Shown here in pieces: positions 8,943 through 18,535 of a stretch of DNA of 64,000 bases (its first letter is position 1; the number at the start of each line of letters is the position of its first letter). Origin of the DNA: Herminiimonas arsenitoxidans (GTDB taxonomy: Bacteria > Pseudomonadota > Gammaproteobacteria > Burkholderiales > Burkholderiaceae_D); the NCBI RefSeq assembly GCF_900130075.1, contig NZ_LT671418.1, forward strand, positions 558,001 to 622,000. Reading direction: 5' to 3'. The notes under the pieces were generated by a model. It searched no databases. It was not told the DNA's origin and was given only the letters and a program-made list of their open reading frames with translations. The position numbers were made by a program, and so were the translations under genes.

Positions 8943-11162
8943 ATGCACTGTTGTGACCACGATCATAGCCACACAGAAAACCAGCCATCCGCAGCGCCAG
9001 AGATGGTGGCGAGCGGTGCTGCGCAAGCAGTTCTGTTGATCCAGAAAATGGATTGCCCGACAGAAGAGAAGCTGATCCGCGATCGCTTCCAAAAGATGCA
9101 GGGCATCGTCGGTATGCAGTTCAATCTGATGCAGCGTGAGTTAACCGTGCATCACAATTTGCCGTCGGTCGAATCCATAGTGACCGCACTGAAGAAGCTC
9201 GATCTCGACCCTGTCGTAAAGTCCGACACACAGAATCTGGAGCGCGAAGGGCTGGCCGATCACGGTGAATTGTCTGGCGACTATCGCATCTCGCCGTTGA
9301 AATGGACCTTGATGGCGATTTCTGGTGCGACTGCAATCGGTTCTGAAGTCGTGGCCTGGACTAGCGGCGTGGAAACGTCGTGGATAGTCATCTCACTGGC
9401 ATTGATCGCGATTCTGACTGGCGGTTTGGATACCCTTAAAAAGGGTTGGATCGCCTTGCGCCATTTTTCCCTGAACATGAACTTCCTGATGTCGCTCGCC
9501 GTCATCGGTGCGATCTTGATCGGGCAGTGGCCGGAAGCGGCGGTCGTGATCTTCCTCTTCGCAGCAGCCGAAATGATAGAAGCCTTGTCACTGGATCGCG
9601 CCCGCAATGCGATCAAAGGCTTGATGGCGATGGCACCGGAAATGGCAACCGTCCGTAACGACAACAATGAATGGCTGCCCGTCGCTGCGACGGAAGTGCA
9701 ACTGGATGCCATCGTACGGGTCAAGCCGGGCGAACGCGTACCGCTGGACGGCATCATCGTCGAGGGGCAAAGCACGATCAATCAAGCGCCGATTACTGGC
9801 GAAAGCATGCCAGTTGCCAAGCAAAGCGGTGATACCGTTTTTGCCGGCACCATCAATGAACGCGGCACTTTTGATTATCGCGTGACGGCTTTGCAATCGA
9901 ACTCCACTCTGGCGCGCATCATCAAGAGCGTGCAGCAAGTGCAGGGCGAACGCGCTCCTACGCAGCGCTTTGTCGATCAATTCGCGCGTTATTACATTCC
10001 TATCGTGGTCTTGATGGCAGTGCTGGTCGCGATCTTGCCGCCGCTGCTGATGGCACAACCGTTTCAGCCCTGGTTGTATAAAGCGCTGGTCTTGCTGGTG
10101 ATTGCCTGCCCATGTGCGCTGGTTATTTCCACGCCAGTCACAGTAGTGAGCGGCTTGGCTGCAGCAGCGCGACACGGCATCTTGATCAAAGGTGGCGTAT
10201 ATCTGGAGCTGGGTCGTAAGTTGAAAGCGCTGGCGCTGGATAAAACCGGCACGATCACCGTAGGCAAACCAGTTGTCACCGACACCTTGCAGATACACGA
10301 TGGCGATATCAAGGCGATGTTGCGTCTGGCGGCGAGCCTTGCACATCGCTCGGATCATCCTGTCTCATCCGCCGTGGTCGCTTACTGGGAGGCGCAGCAA
10401 TTGTCGGATACGCTGTTTGAAGTCAGCGACTTTGAAGCACTGACCGGTCGTGGTGTACGCGGCACGATAAATGGCAAAGCCTATTATCTGGGCAATCATC
10501 GTTTGATACATGAGCTGGGGATTTGCGGCCCTGAATTAGAAGCGAAGCTGGATGCCTACGAGCAAACCGGCAAGACTGCAGTCATTCTCGGTTCCGATGA
10601 ATCTCCTTTGTTGATCCTGGCAGCGGCTGACACCATACGTGACACCAGTACCGCTGCCGTCGCCAAGCTGCAAAACCTGGGTGTGAAGGTCGTCATGCTG
10701 ACCGGTGACAATCCGCATACGGCAGAGGCGATAGGCAGCAAAGTTGGCATTGCCGATGTGCGTGGCAACCAGCTGCCCGAGGATAAATTGACCGCAATTA
10801 ATGAGCTGATCAATCAATACGGCCACGTCGGTATGGTAGGTGACGGCATTAATGATGCGCCTGCGCTGGCCAAAGCGAACATCGGCTTTGCGATGGGTGC
10901 AGCTGGCACCGATACTGCGTTGGAAACCGCCGACGTTGCCTTGATGGACGATAACCTGGGCAAGCTGGCAGACTTCATCGGTTTGAGCAAGAAGACGCAT
11001 ACCGTGCTGATGCAAAACATCGCGCTCGCTCTTGGTATCAAAGCAGTCTTTCTGGTGTTGGCGCTGACAGGTGAGGCGACATTGTGGATGGCGGTGTTTG
11101 CCGATATGGGCGCGAGCCTGATCGTGGTCTTTAACGGTTTGCGTCTGCTGCGAGCAGTTTGA
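8943..11162 (+). CDS. cadA: Cd2+/Pb2+/Zn2+-exporting P1B-type ATPase
   Basis: 739-residue heavy-metal-pumping ATPase of the CadA/ZntA/PbrA group in the inner membrane. The order is: a His/Cys-rich start (MHCCDHDHSHTE), one HMA domain with the MDCPTEE metal site (C38), membrane segments, the CPC translocation motif (C389-P-C391 in VIACPCALVI), the phosphorylated aspartate in DKTGT (D433), the SDHPVSSA motif and GDGINDAPA. It exports divalent soft metals from cytoplasm to periplasm. Control by the adjacent CadR through the palindromic promoter is strongly supported. The czcI gene starts 37 bases after its stop, so read-through into the czc operon is possible, giving cytoplasm-to-periplasm and periplasm-to-outside export in one cluster. 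Confidence 0.95.
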   Translation: MHCCDHDHSHTENQPSAAPEMVASGAAQAVLLIQKMDCPTEEKLIRDRFQKMQGIVGMQFNLMQRELTVHHNLPSVESIVTALKKLDLDPVVKSDTQNLEREGLADHGELSGDYRISPLKWTLMAISGATAIGSEVVAWTSGVETSWIVISLALIAILTGGLDTLKKGWIALRHFSLNMNFLMSLAVIGAILIGQWPEAAVVIFLFAAAEMIEALSLDRARNAIKGLMAMAPEMATVRNDNNEWLPVAATEVQLDAIVRVKPGERVPLDGIIVEGQSTINQAPITGESMPVAKQSGDTVFAGTINERGTFDYRVTALQSNSTLARIIKSVQQVQGERAPTQRFVDQFARYYIPIVVLMAVLVAILPPLLMAQPFQPWLYKALVLLVIACPCALVISTPVTVVSGLAAAARHGILIKGGVYLELGRKLKALALDKTGTITVGKPVVTDTLQIHDGDIKAMLRLAASLAHRSDHPVSSAVVAYWEAQQLSDTLFEVSDFEALTGRGVRGTINGKAYYLGNHRLIHELGICGPELEAKLDAYEQTGKTAVILGSDESPLLILAAADTIRDTSTAAVAKLQNLGVKVVMLTGDNPHTAEAIGSKVGIADVRGNQLPEDKLTAINELINQYGHVGMVGDGINDAPALAKANIGFAMGAAGTDTALETADVALMDDNLGKLADFIGLSKKTHTVLMQNIALALGIKAVFLVLALTGEATLWMAVFADMGASLIVVFNGLRLLRAV

Positions 11163-11199
11163 GAAAACTACACTTCATCTACTGAAATAAAACGATGCT

Positions 11200-11559
11200 A
11201 TGATTCAGCCCGTGAAAAGACTGCTGATAATTCTGATGCTGCTGGCTTTGCCGCTCCAGTTCTCCTGGGCGGCAGCGGCTGTCTATTGTCAGCACGAAGA
11301 AGCATCGACGACTCAGCATTTTGGTCATCACGAGCACAAACACGACGCTGAAGCTGATCAGCAAATCGAGAAGAGTTCCTTGTCGAAGTTGCACAAGGAT
11401 TGCGGTTACTGCCATGCAGTCAGCCAGGCATCGTTTCTGATGCAGACAGCACTGCTTGTGATTCCTACCGGTTCGGTTCATGCTGAACTACAGCCACCAT
11501 CTTTTTCTTCCCATATACCGGACGGCCCCAGACGGCCTGATCGGCAACCCGTCGCTTGA
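11200..11559 (+). CDS. czcI: CzcI-type periplasmic metal-efflux accessory protein (copy 1)
   Basis: Small exported protein, 119 residues from the ATG at 11200. The paralogue at 41456 begins MRRLLVILMLL, which aligns with VKRLLIILMLL here, so the GTG at 11212 may be the true start. It has a signal peptide ending WAAAA, then a Cys/His-rich mature part (YCQHEE, HFGHHEHKHD, CGYCHA) and a Pro/Arg-rich end (PRRPDRQP). This is the pattern of CzcI, a regulator-like component at the head of czcCBA operons. No Shine-Dalgarno sequence is visible. TATGAT ends eight bases before the GTG, so the message may be leaderless. Confidence 0.85.
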   Translation: MIQPVKRLLIILMLLALPLQFSWAAAAVYCQHEEASTTQHFGHHEHKHDAEADQQIEKSSLSKLHKDCGYCHAVSQASFLMQTALLVIPTGSVHAELQPPSFSSHIPDGPRRPDRQPVA

Positions 11560-11641
11560 CTCGACGGGACGATCTTTTCATCCGCACTTAACTGCATCCT
11601 GACGTCTCGTCGAATTCTTTCCCCATCAACAGGAGAATTCG

Positions 11642-12925
11642 ATGTACAGGTATTTCTTGCCGCTAGGCTTGGCGGCGCTTGCGCTGATGCCAGCGTCTGC
11701 ACAAAACACTACTTACGCACCCGTTGCGAGCGGCGTAACGGCGAACCGTGTCGTAGAACCAGCTGAGAGCATTACTCTGGAGTCCGCGCTGAAGCTAGCG
11801 CTGGATGGCAATGCAGATCTGTCTGCTGCGCGTAATGAAGCTGCTGCCGTTGACGCGACGATACAACAAGCAGGACTGATACCGAATCCGGAAGTGTCGG
11901 TGCAGGTCGAAGACGCACGCCGCGATACGCGTACCACCACCTGGCTGTTGAATCAGCCGATAGAGTTGGGCGGCAAGCGTAGCGCGCGTATAGGCGCGGC
12001 CAGCCGTGCCTACGACACCGCTTATGCCGAGCTCAACACCAAACGTGCCGAGATACGTGCCGCTGTCATTACTGCTTTCTTCAATGTCTTGAATGCGCAG
12101 GAGCGTCTGCGTCTGGCTGATGCTTCGCTGTTGCTGGCACAACGTGGCAGTCTGGTTGCATCGCGCCGTGTCGCAGCTGGCAAGGTGTCACCGGTAGAAG
12201 AAACCAAGGCGCGCGTAGCGGAAGCTAATGTGCGACTGGAACTCAGTCAGGCCAAAAGCGAACTCGTGATTGCACGCAAACGTCTGGCCGCAACCTGGGG
12301 CAATCCACTGCCGCGCTTCCAGCAGGCACAAGGCAATGTAGAGAGTTTGCCCGTCTTGCCACAGTGGCCGGAGTTGAATATGCGTCTGGCGCAGTCACCG
12401 GCACTGACACGCGCACGTCATGAATTGGAACGGAGGCAGGCAGTCACGGAAGTGGAAAAGAGCCGCCGTATTCCTGATGTGACGGTCAGCATGGGCGTCA
12501 AAAAGAATGGTGAGACAGGATCCAATCAGGCGGTCGTCGGTTTATCGATTCCATTCCCGATGTTCGATCGCAATCAGGGCAATATCCTGGAAGCCTTGCG
12601 TCGTACCGACAAGGCGCGCGATGAATTGGCTGCAACCGAAATTCGTCTCGATGGCGAATTGGCGCAAGCCTACGAGCGTTTGAGTACGGCGCGGCAAGAA
12701 GCGGAAGCATTGCAACGCGATATCTTGCCGGGAGCGCAAAGCGCCTATGACGCAGCCACTACCGGCTTCGAGTTCGGCAAATTCAACTTCCTCGATGTAC
12801 TGGATGCGCAACGCACCTTGTTGCAAGCCAGATCGCAATATCTGCGCACCTTGTCCGAAGCACACAACGCCGCCGCCGAGATCGATCGCATCCTCGGCGA
12901 AGCTCCCCTTGCTAACAAGCCATAA
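11642..12925 (+). CDS. czcC: CzcC outer-membrane channel of RND metal efflux (copy 1)
   Basis: 427-residue TolC-family outer-membrane factor with a signal peptide (MYRYFLPLGLAALALMPASAQ). Two repeats of the OEP fold are visible: QAGLIPNPEVSVQVEDA and FNVLNAQERLRLADASLLLA in the first, and a related PGAQSAYDAATTGFEFGKFNFLDVLDAQRTLLQ segment in the second. It forms the trimeric exit duct for the CzcBA pump. AGGAG precedes the ATG, and czcB starts nine bases after its stop. Confidence 0.94.
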   Translation: MYRYFLPLGLAALALMPASAQNTTYAPVASGVTANRVVEPAESITLESALKLALDGNADLSAARNEAAAVDATIQQAGLIPNPEVSVQVEDARRDTRTTTWLLNQPIELGGKRSARIGAASRAYDTAYAELNTKRAEIRAAVITAFFNVLNAQERLRLADASLLLAQRGSLVASRRVAAGKVSPVEETKARVAEANVRLELSQAKSELVIARKRLAATWGNPLPRFQQAQGNVESLPVLPQWPELNMRLAQSPALTRARHELERRQAVTEVEKSRRIPDVTVSMGVKKNGETGSNQAVVGLSIPFPMFDRNQGNILEALRRTDKARDELAATEIRLDGELAQAYERLSTARQEAEALQRDILPGAQSAYDAATTGFEFGKFNFLDVLDAQRTLLQARSQYLRTLSEAHNAAAEIDRILGEAPLANKP

Positions 12926-12934
12926 GAATTCATC

Positions 12935-14224
12935 ATGAAAATCAACTTGAATAAAAAGCAAACCATTGCCATTGCGGCAATCGTCATCATCGGCTTCCTG
13001 CTGGGTGGGCTGATCCTGCTATCAGGAAAAAACTCTTCATCGAGCGGAGATGCTCACGGCCATTCTGCAGAACATGCCGATACCGAACATCACGAAGGAA
13101 CAAAAAAAGATAAACATGCGCATGACGATTCCGCTAAGCATGCAGATGGAGAACATCATGAGAAAAAGGCGGAAGGCGAAGCGCACGATGCTGAAAACAA
13201 GATTGTTTTAAGCGATGCGCAGATCAAGACGGCCGGCGTAACGCTATTGACTGCCAATGCTGCACACATCAAGACAGCACTGATACTGCCGGGTGAAATC
13301 CAATTCAACGAAGACCGTACCGCGCACGTAGTGCCGCGTTTGGCTGGCGTGGTGCAAAGCGTGCCAGCCAATCTTGGGCAGCAGGTGAAGAAAGGACAAG
13401 TTCTGGCCGTGATTGCCAGCACCGGCTTGTCTGAACAACGCAGTGAATTGTTCGCTGCGCAAAAACGTCTGACGCTGGCCAAGCTGACCTTCGACCGTGA
13501 AAAGAAATTATGGCAAGAGAAGATTTCTGCCGAACAGGATTACCTGCAAGCGCAACAAACTTTGCATGAAACCGAAATCGCCGTACAAAACGCACGCCAG
13601 AAGCTGGCTGCGCTCGGTGCCGATGCCGGTTCTTCCGGCGCCTTCAATCGCTATGAAATCCGCGCACCATTCGATGGCATCGTCGTCGAGAAGCACATCG
13701 CACTAGGTGAAGCGGTCAAGGAAGATGCCAACATCTTCACGCTGTCCGATCTGTCGTCGGTCTGGGCTGAGATTGCAGTGCCAGCCAAGGATTTGAATGC
13801 AGTGCGCGTAGGAGAAAAAGTAAAAGTGACGGCCAGTGCATTTGATTCTAGTGCGAGCGGCACGATTGCTTATGTCGGTTCTTTATTGGGTATACAAACA
13901 CGTACTGCCAAGGCGCGCGTCACCTTGGCTAATCCGCAGGGCACCTGGCGTCCAGGTCTGTTCGTCAACGTCGAGATTGTTGCCAACGAGGTCGAAGTAC
14001 CGGTTGCTGTTGCGACCGATGCGATTCAAAGCATCAATGACAAGCCTGTCGTTTTCGTCAAAGTGGCGGATGGCTTTATCGCGCAAGAAGTGACCACAGG
14101 TCGCAGTGACGGCAAGTTGGTTGAGATCGTCAAGGGATTGAAGGCTGGCATGGAATACGCGGCGGCCGGCAGCTTCGTCATCAAATCGGAACTGGGTAAA
14201 GCCAGCGCCGAACATACTCATTGA
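12935..14224 (+). CDS. czcB: CzcB periplasmic adaptor of RND metal efflux (copy 1)
   Basis: 429-residue membrane-fusion protein. An N-terminal membrane anchor (residues ~10-28) is followed by a His/Asp/Glu-rich linker (about residues 38-90, with HGHSAEHADTEHHEG), then lipoyl/HlyD and beta-barrel regions (GEIQFNEDRTAHVVPRLAGV; FDGIVVEKHIALGEAVKEDA) and a terminal His tail (AEHTH). It links CzcA in the inner membrane to CzcC and can bind Zn/Co/Cd in the periplasm. It lies between czcC and czcA. The adaptor of the second operon in this window is about 100 residues longer. Confidence 0.94.
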   Translation: MKINLNKKQTIAIAAIVIIGFLLGGLILLSGKNSSSSGDAHGHSAEHADTEHHEGTKKDKHAHDDSAKHADGEHHEKKAEGEAHDAENKIVLSDAQIKTAGVTLLTANAAHIKTALILPGEIQFNEDRTAHVVPRLAGVVQSVPANLGQQVKKGQVLAVIASTGLSEQRSELFAAQKRLTLAKLTFDREKKLWQEKISAEQDYLQAQQTLHETEIAVQNARQKLAALGADAGSSGAFNRYEIRAPFDGIVVEKHIALGEAVKEDANIFTLSDLSSVWAEIAVPAKDLNAVRVGEKVKVTASAFDSSASGTIAYVGSLLGIQTRTAKARVTLANPQGTWRPGLFVNVEIVANEVEVPVAVATDAIQSINDKPVVFVKVADGFIAQEVTTGRSDGKLVEIVKGLKAGMEYAAAGSFVIKSELGKASAEHTH

Positions 14225-14242
14225 TGCGAAGGGATAACGATC

Positions 14243-17200
14243 ATGTTTGAACGTCTCATACGCTTTGCCATCGAGCAGCGTTGGCTGGTGATGCTGGCTG
14301 TGGCCGGCATGGCTGCGCTTGGTATCTACAACTATCAACAGTTGCCGATTGATGCAGTGCCAGACATTACCAATGTCCAAGTGCAGATCAATACCTCGGC
14401 GCCTGGTTATTCACCGCTGGAAACTGAACAACGCATTACCTATCCGATAGAAACCGTGATGGCTGGTCTGCCGCATCTGGAGCAAACGCGTTCGCTTTCG
14501 CGCTATGGCCTGTCGCAGATCACTGTTATTTTCAAAGACGGCACCGATATTTACTTTGCGCGTCAGATGATCAGCGAACGGATACAGGAAGCACGTCAGA
14601 GTTTGCCGGCTGGTATTACGCCTTCCATGGGGCCGATTTCGACTGGTCTCGGAGAGATTTACCTTTGGACGGTGGAAGCGAAGGAGGGCGCCAAGAAACC
14701 GGATGGCTCGTTCTATACACTGACCGACTTGCGTGAGATACAGGATTGGATCATCAAGCCGCAATTGCGCAATGTGCCGGGCGTGACCGAGATCAATTCG
14801 ATAGGTGGTTTCGCCAAGGAATATCAGATTGCACCTGTGGCCGAACGGCTGGCTTCTTACGGCCTGACCTTGCAAGATATCGTGACCGCGCTGGAACGCA
14901 ATAATGGCAATGTAGGTGCAGGCTATATCGAAAAGCGTGGCGAGCAGTTATTGATACGCGCACCGGGCCAAGTGCAATCGATGGAAGATATCGGCAACAT
15001 CATCCTCGGCAATGTGCAAGGCGTGCCTATACGCATACGCGATGTGGGCGAAGTTGAAATTGGTCGTGAATTGCGTACCGGCGCAGCAACCGAGAATGGT
15101 CGTGAAGTCGTACTCGGCACCGTCTTCATGCTGATAGGACAGAACAGCCGCACCGTATCGCAAGCCGTCGACAAGAAGATGGTTGAAATCAACAAGACCT
15201 TGCCTGCAGGTGTGCATGCGGTCACGGTCTACGACCGCACAGTCTTGGTCGATAAAGCCATCAATACGGTGAAGAAAAATCTGCTTGAAGGCGCGGTACT
15301 GGTCATCGTGGTGCTCTTCCTCTTCCTCGGCAATTTCCGCGCAGCCTTGATTACTGCGATGGTGATTCCCTTGTCGATGTTGTTTACCTTCACCGGCATG
15401 GTTACGTATCAGGTCAGCGCTAACTTGATGAGTCTGGGCGCGCTTGATTTCGGCATCATCGTCGATGGTGCTGTCGTCATAGTCGAGAACTGCGTACGTA
15501 GATTGGCGCATGCGCAAGCACATCACGGCAGGCCACTGACTAGAAAAGAACGTTTCCATGAAGTCTTTGCAGCAGCCAAGGAAGCGCGTCGCCCATTGAT
15601 CTTCGGCCAATTGATCATCATGGTGGTGTACCTGCCTATCTTCGCGCTAACCGGTGTGGAAGGACGGATGTTCCATCCTATGGCCTTCACGGTCGTGATT
15701 GCTTTGGTCGGTGCGATGATCTTGTCGATCACTTTCATCCCGGCAGCGGTTGCTTTGTTCATTGGCGATAAAGTCTCTGAAAAAGAGAACGCGTTAATGC
15801 TGACTGCCAAGCGTTGGTACGGGCCAGCGCTGGATAGCGTCATGCTCAATAAACCGGTGGTGCTGACCTTTGCTGCTGTGCTGGTTGTGTTGTCCGGCTT
15901 GCTGGCGACGCGCATGGGCAGTGAATTCGTTCCCAGCTTGAACGAAGGCGATATTGCCATCCAGTCTTTGCGCATACCCGGCACCAGCCTGACGCAATCC
16001 GTCGCCATGCAACAACAATTGGAGATCGCCTTGAAAAAGGCTCATCCTGAAATTGAACGCGTGGTTTCCAGAACCGGTACAGCCGAAATTGCATCCGATC
16101 CTATGCCACCAAATATTTCAGATGGCTTGGTCATGTTGAAGCCGGAGAAGAATTGGCCGGAGCCAAAGAAATCGCGTGAGGAATTACTGGCTGCGATACA
16201 GAAAACGGTAGCGCAACTACCGGGCAATAATTACGAATTTTCACAACCTATCCAATTACGTTTCAATGAATTGATTTCCGGCGTACGCAGCGATGTCGCC
16301 GTCAAATTATTCGGCGACGATATGGAAGTGCTCAACGATACGGCCGCCAAGATTGCGACTGTGATGGGAAAAATTCCTGGTGCGGCCGAGGTGAAGGTAG
16401 AGCAAACCACAGGCTTGCCTATGCTGACCGTCAATATCGATAGAGACAAGACGGCACGCTACGGCTTAAATGTCGCCGATGTGCAGGATACGGTAGCGAT
16501 TGCAATAGGTGGGAAGGAAGCCGGCACCTTGTTTAAAGGTGATAGACGCTTCGACATTCTGGTGCGTTTGCCGGAAAACGTGCGTAACGATCTGGAAGCG
16601 CTCAAGCGCTTGCCTTTGCCATTGCCACGTGGACAGAGCGGTGAGAACAGAGCCAGCTACATTCCACTCGGAGAAGTGGCGACGCTGGATCTGGCACCAG
16701 GACCAAATCAGGTCAGCCGTGAAAACGGCAAGCGTCGCATCGTCATCAGTTCCAATGTACGTGGCCGCGATATTGGCTCCTTTGTCGCCGATGCAGAACA
16801 GCAAATCGAGCAACAGGTAAAAATCCCATCCGGCTACTGGATGACTTGGGGCGGACAATTCGAGCAGCTGCAATCCGCAACCAAACGTCTGCAAATCGTG
16901 ATTCCGGTCGCCTTGCTGATGGTGTTTACCTTGCTATTTGTCATGTTCGGCAATATGAAGGATGGCTTGCTGGTATTCAGTGGCATCCCGTTTGCGCTGA
17001 CCGGCGGGATTATTGCGCTTTGGCTGCGTGATATACCGATATCGATTTCGGCAGCGATTGGCTTTATCGCCTTGTCGGGGGTGGCGGTGTTGAATGGATT
17101 GGTCATGATTTCATTCATACGCAGCTTGCGCGAAGAAGGGCGCTCACTGGCAGATGCTGTGCATGAAGGTGCGTTGACACGTTTGCGTCCGGTATTGATG

Positions 17201-17398
17201 ACGGCACTGGTTGCTTCGCTCGGTTTTGTTCCTATGGCAATTGCGACTGGAACCGGCGCGGAAGTGCAGCGACCACTGGCGACGGTCGTCATAGGCGGGA
17301 TTCTGTCTTCGACCTTCCTGACGCTGATGGTCCTGCCTTTGTTGTACCGGATGGCTTACCGCAAGGAAGATGAGGAGCAAACTGCCGCGGATGCCTGA
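14243..17398 (+). CDS. czcA: CzcA RND transporter, heavy-metal efflux class (copy 1)
   Basis: 1051-residue inner-membrane proton/metal antiporter with the two-fold RND layout: TM1, large periplasmic loop, TM2-6, and a repeat of that unit. The fourth membrane segment carries DFGIIVDGAVVIVEN with D402, D408 and E415, the residues needed for proton coupling in Cupriavidus CzcA. This motif assigns it to the HME1 group (Co, Zn, Cd). AAGGG precedes the start. It is the last gene of the czcICBA set, and no strong terminator is visible after it. Confidence 0.95.
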   Translation: MFERLIRFAIEQRWLVMLAVAGMAALGIYNYQQLPIDAVPDITNVQVQINTSAPGYSPLETEQRITYPIETVMAGLPHLEQTRSLSRYGLSQITVIFKDGTDIYFARQMISERIQEARQSLPAGITPSMGPISTGLGEIYLWTVEAKEGAKKPDGSFYTLTDLREIQDWIIKPQLRNVPGVTEINSIGGFAKEYQIAPVAERLASYGLTLQDIVTALERNNGNVGAGYIEKRGEQLLIRAPGQVQSMEDIGNIILGNVQGVPIRIRDVGEVEIGRELRTGAATENGREVVLGTVFMLIGQNSRTVSQAVDKKMVEINKTLPAGVHAVTVYDRTVLVDKAINTVKKNLLEGAVLVIVVLFLFLGNFRAALITAMVIPLSMLFTFTGMVTYQVSANLMSLGALDFGIIVDGAVVIVENCVRRLAHAQAHHGRPLTRKERFHEVFAAAKEARRPLIFGQLIIMVVYLPIFALTGVEGRMFHPMAFTVVIALVGAMILSITFIPAAVALFIGDKVSEKENALMLTAKRWYGPALDSVMLNKPVVLTFAAVLVVLSGLLATRMGSEFVPSLNEGDIAIQSLRIPGTSLTQSVAMQQQLEIALKKAHPEIERVVSRTGTAEIASDPMPPNISDGLVMLKPEKNWPEPKKSREELLAAIQKTVAQLPGNNYEFSQPIQLRFNELISGVRSDVAVKLFGDDMEVLNDTAAKIATVMGKIPGAAEVKVEQTTGLPMLTVNIDRDKTARYGLNVADVQDTVAIAIGGKEAGTLFKGDRRFDILVRLPENVRNDLEALKRLPLPLPRGQSGENRASYIPLGEVATLDLAPGPNQVSRENGKRRIVISSNVRGRDIGSFVADAEQQIEQQVKIPSGYWMTWGGQFEQLQSATKRLQIVIPVALLMVFTLLFVMFGNMKDGLLVFSGIPFALTGGIIALWLRDIPISISAAIGFIALSGVAVLNGLVMISFIRSLREEGRSLADAVHEGALTRLRPVLMTALVASLGFVPMAIATGTGAEVQRPLATVVIGGILSSTFLTLMVLPLLYRMAYRKEDEEQTAADA

Positions 17399-17541
17399 GC
17401 GCGCACATGAAAATGGCCGGGTGGTGCATAATCTAGGGCTTGTCAGCAATTAGTTTGCGAGACAGATAACGCCGTGGATGCATGCAGGCAAGTTGAGTAC
17501 CCCGCAGCATCCGGTCCATCGCATGAAAGGCAGTTCCAGCA

Positions 17542-18117
17542 GTGAAACCGAGCAGAAACGATCCTTGCCCTTGCGGCAGCGGCAACAAATACAAAAAGTG
17601 CTGCGGCAAGGTTATCCAGATTGAACCCGTGCGTCCGGCACGCGCCAGCGAAGTTGCACGTGAGTGCGGCGATTGCACGGCATGTTGTGACGGCTGGTTG
17701 AAATCAACCATATACGGACATGAAATGCGTCCGGGCGTGCGTTGTCACTTCGTGCGCGACGGCGGTTGCAGTATTTATGAAACGCGGCCGGATTCGCCTT
17801 GTCGTCAATTCGAATGCGGTTGGGTTGATCCAGAAAGTCCTTTCCCGGATGCCTTCAAACCGACCAAGTTGGGCGTGATCATCGTCAAGACGACTTGGCA
17901 GGGCAAGCCGGCATATCGCCTGGCGTATGGCGGCCGCGATCTGCACAAGGACGAGCTAGAATGGATGATGAACTTCAGCCAGCAAACCAATCGTCCGTTT
18001 TTCTACGAGCAGAATGGTCAAACCTTGGGTTATGGACCAGCCGCGTTCCTGGAAGATATGCAAAACAGGATTAAGCGCGGTATTCCACTGTTTGAATCGC
18101 ATGCATCGGCGCGCTGA
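17542..18117 (+). CDS. YkgJ-family cysteine-cluster protein with N-terminal SEC-C motif
   Basis: 191 residues from a GTG start. The first 20 residues form a SEC-C zinc motif (NDPCPCGSGNKYKKCCG). A CxnCxxC cluster (CGDCTACCDGW) with later cysteines (CHFVRDGGCSIYETRP, CRQFECGW) defines the YkgJ/CxxCxxCC family, probable zinc or iron-sulfur binding. Function is unknown. It stands alone between the czc operon and a strong terminator. Confidence 0.85.
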   Translation: MKPSRNDPCPCGSGNKYKKCCGKVIQIEPVRPARASEVARECGDCTACCDGWLKSTIYGHEMRPGVRCHFVRDGGCSIYETRPDSPCRQFECGWVDPESPFPDAFKPTKLGVIIVKTTWQGKPAYRLAYGGRDLHKDELEWMMNFSQQTNRPFFYEQNGQTLGYGPAAFLEDMQNRIKRGIPLFESHASAR

Positions 18118-18535
18118 TTAGGGCTGGTGATGCGGCAAAACTGAGCGACGGTTTTCAGCTAATTATTCAAAGTTCGGCTTGTTTCGTTTTTAAACGAGAT
18201 AAGCCGTTTTTTATAAGTAAAGAGATTGAAAGATTTGGGGTCGCAAGACATTAGCTGCAATTTTCGCAAGATCAGTTGATGTTGTGGGCGTGTTTGATGT
18301 CACTAATGCAAGACTTTAACTGCGGCCCTGGAAAATATTTACTGTCCACAACGCCGAGGCGATACCTGTATGCATTTGCTTGATATATGATCGCCGCATT
18401 GAAATTTTATTTAAAGCAACAGGAATTTCCTGGGCGGTATTTCCGGTGTGTTGTACGGTCGTTCATTCGTGAAAATTTTCTTTTAGCGAAACCCGGCGCA
18501 GTGTCTCTCTTTACCTGATCACAATTAGGCAGTAC
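18118..18535. other. Intergenic region with terminator, upstream of PAP2 gene
   Basis: About 418 bases. Apart from the terminator at 18175-18212 I see no gene. The second half (18213-18535) must carry the PAP2 promoter, but no convincing promoter box or RNA structure stands out. Confidence 0.5.
18175..18212 (+). terminator. Rho-independent terminator after the YkgJ-like gene
   Basis: A 15-base stem (CGGCTTGTTTCGTTT with AAACGAGATAAGCCG, two G-U pairs), a two-base loop and six T residues (18207-18212). Confidence 0.85.
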
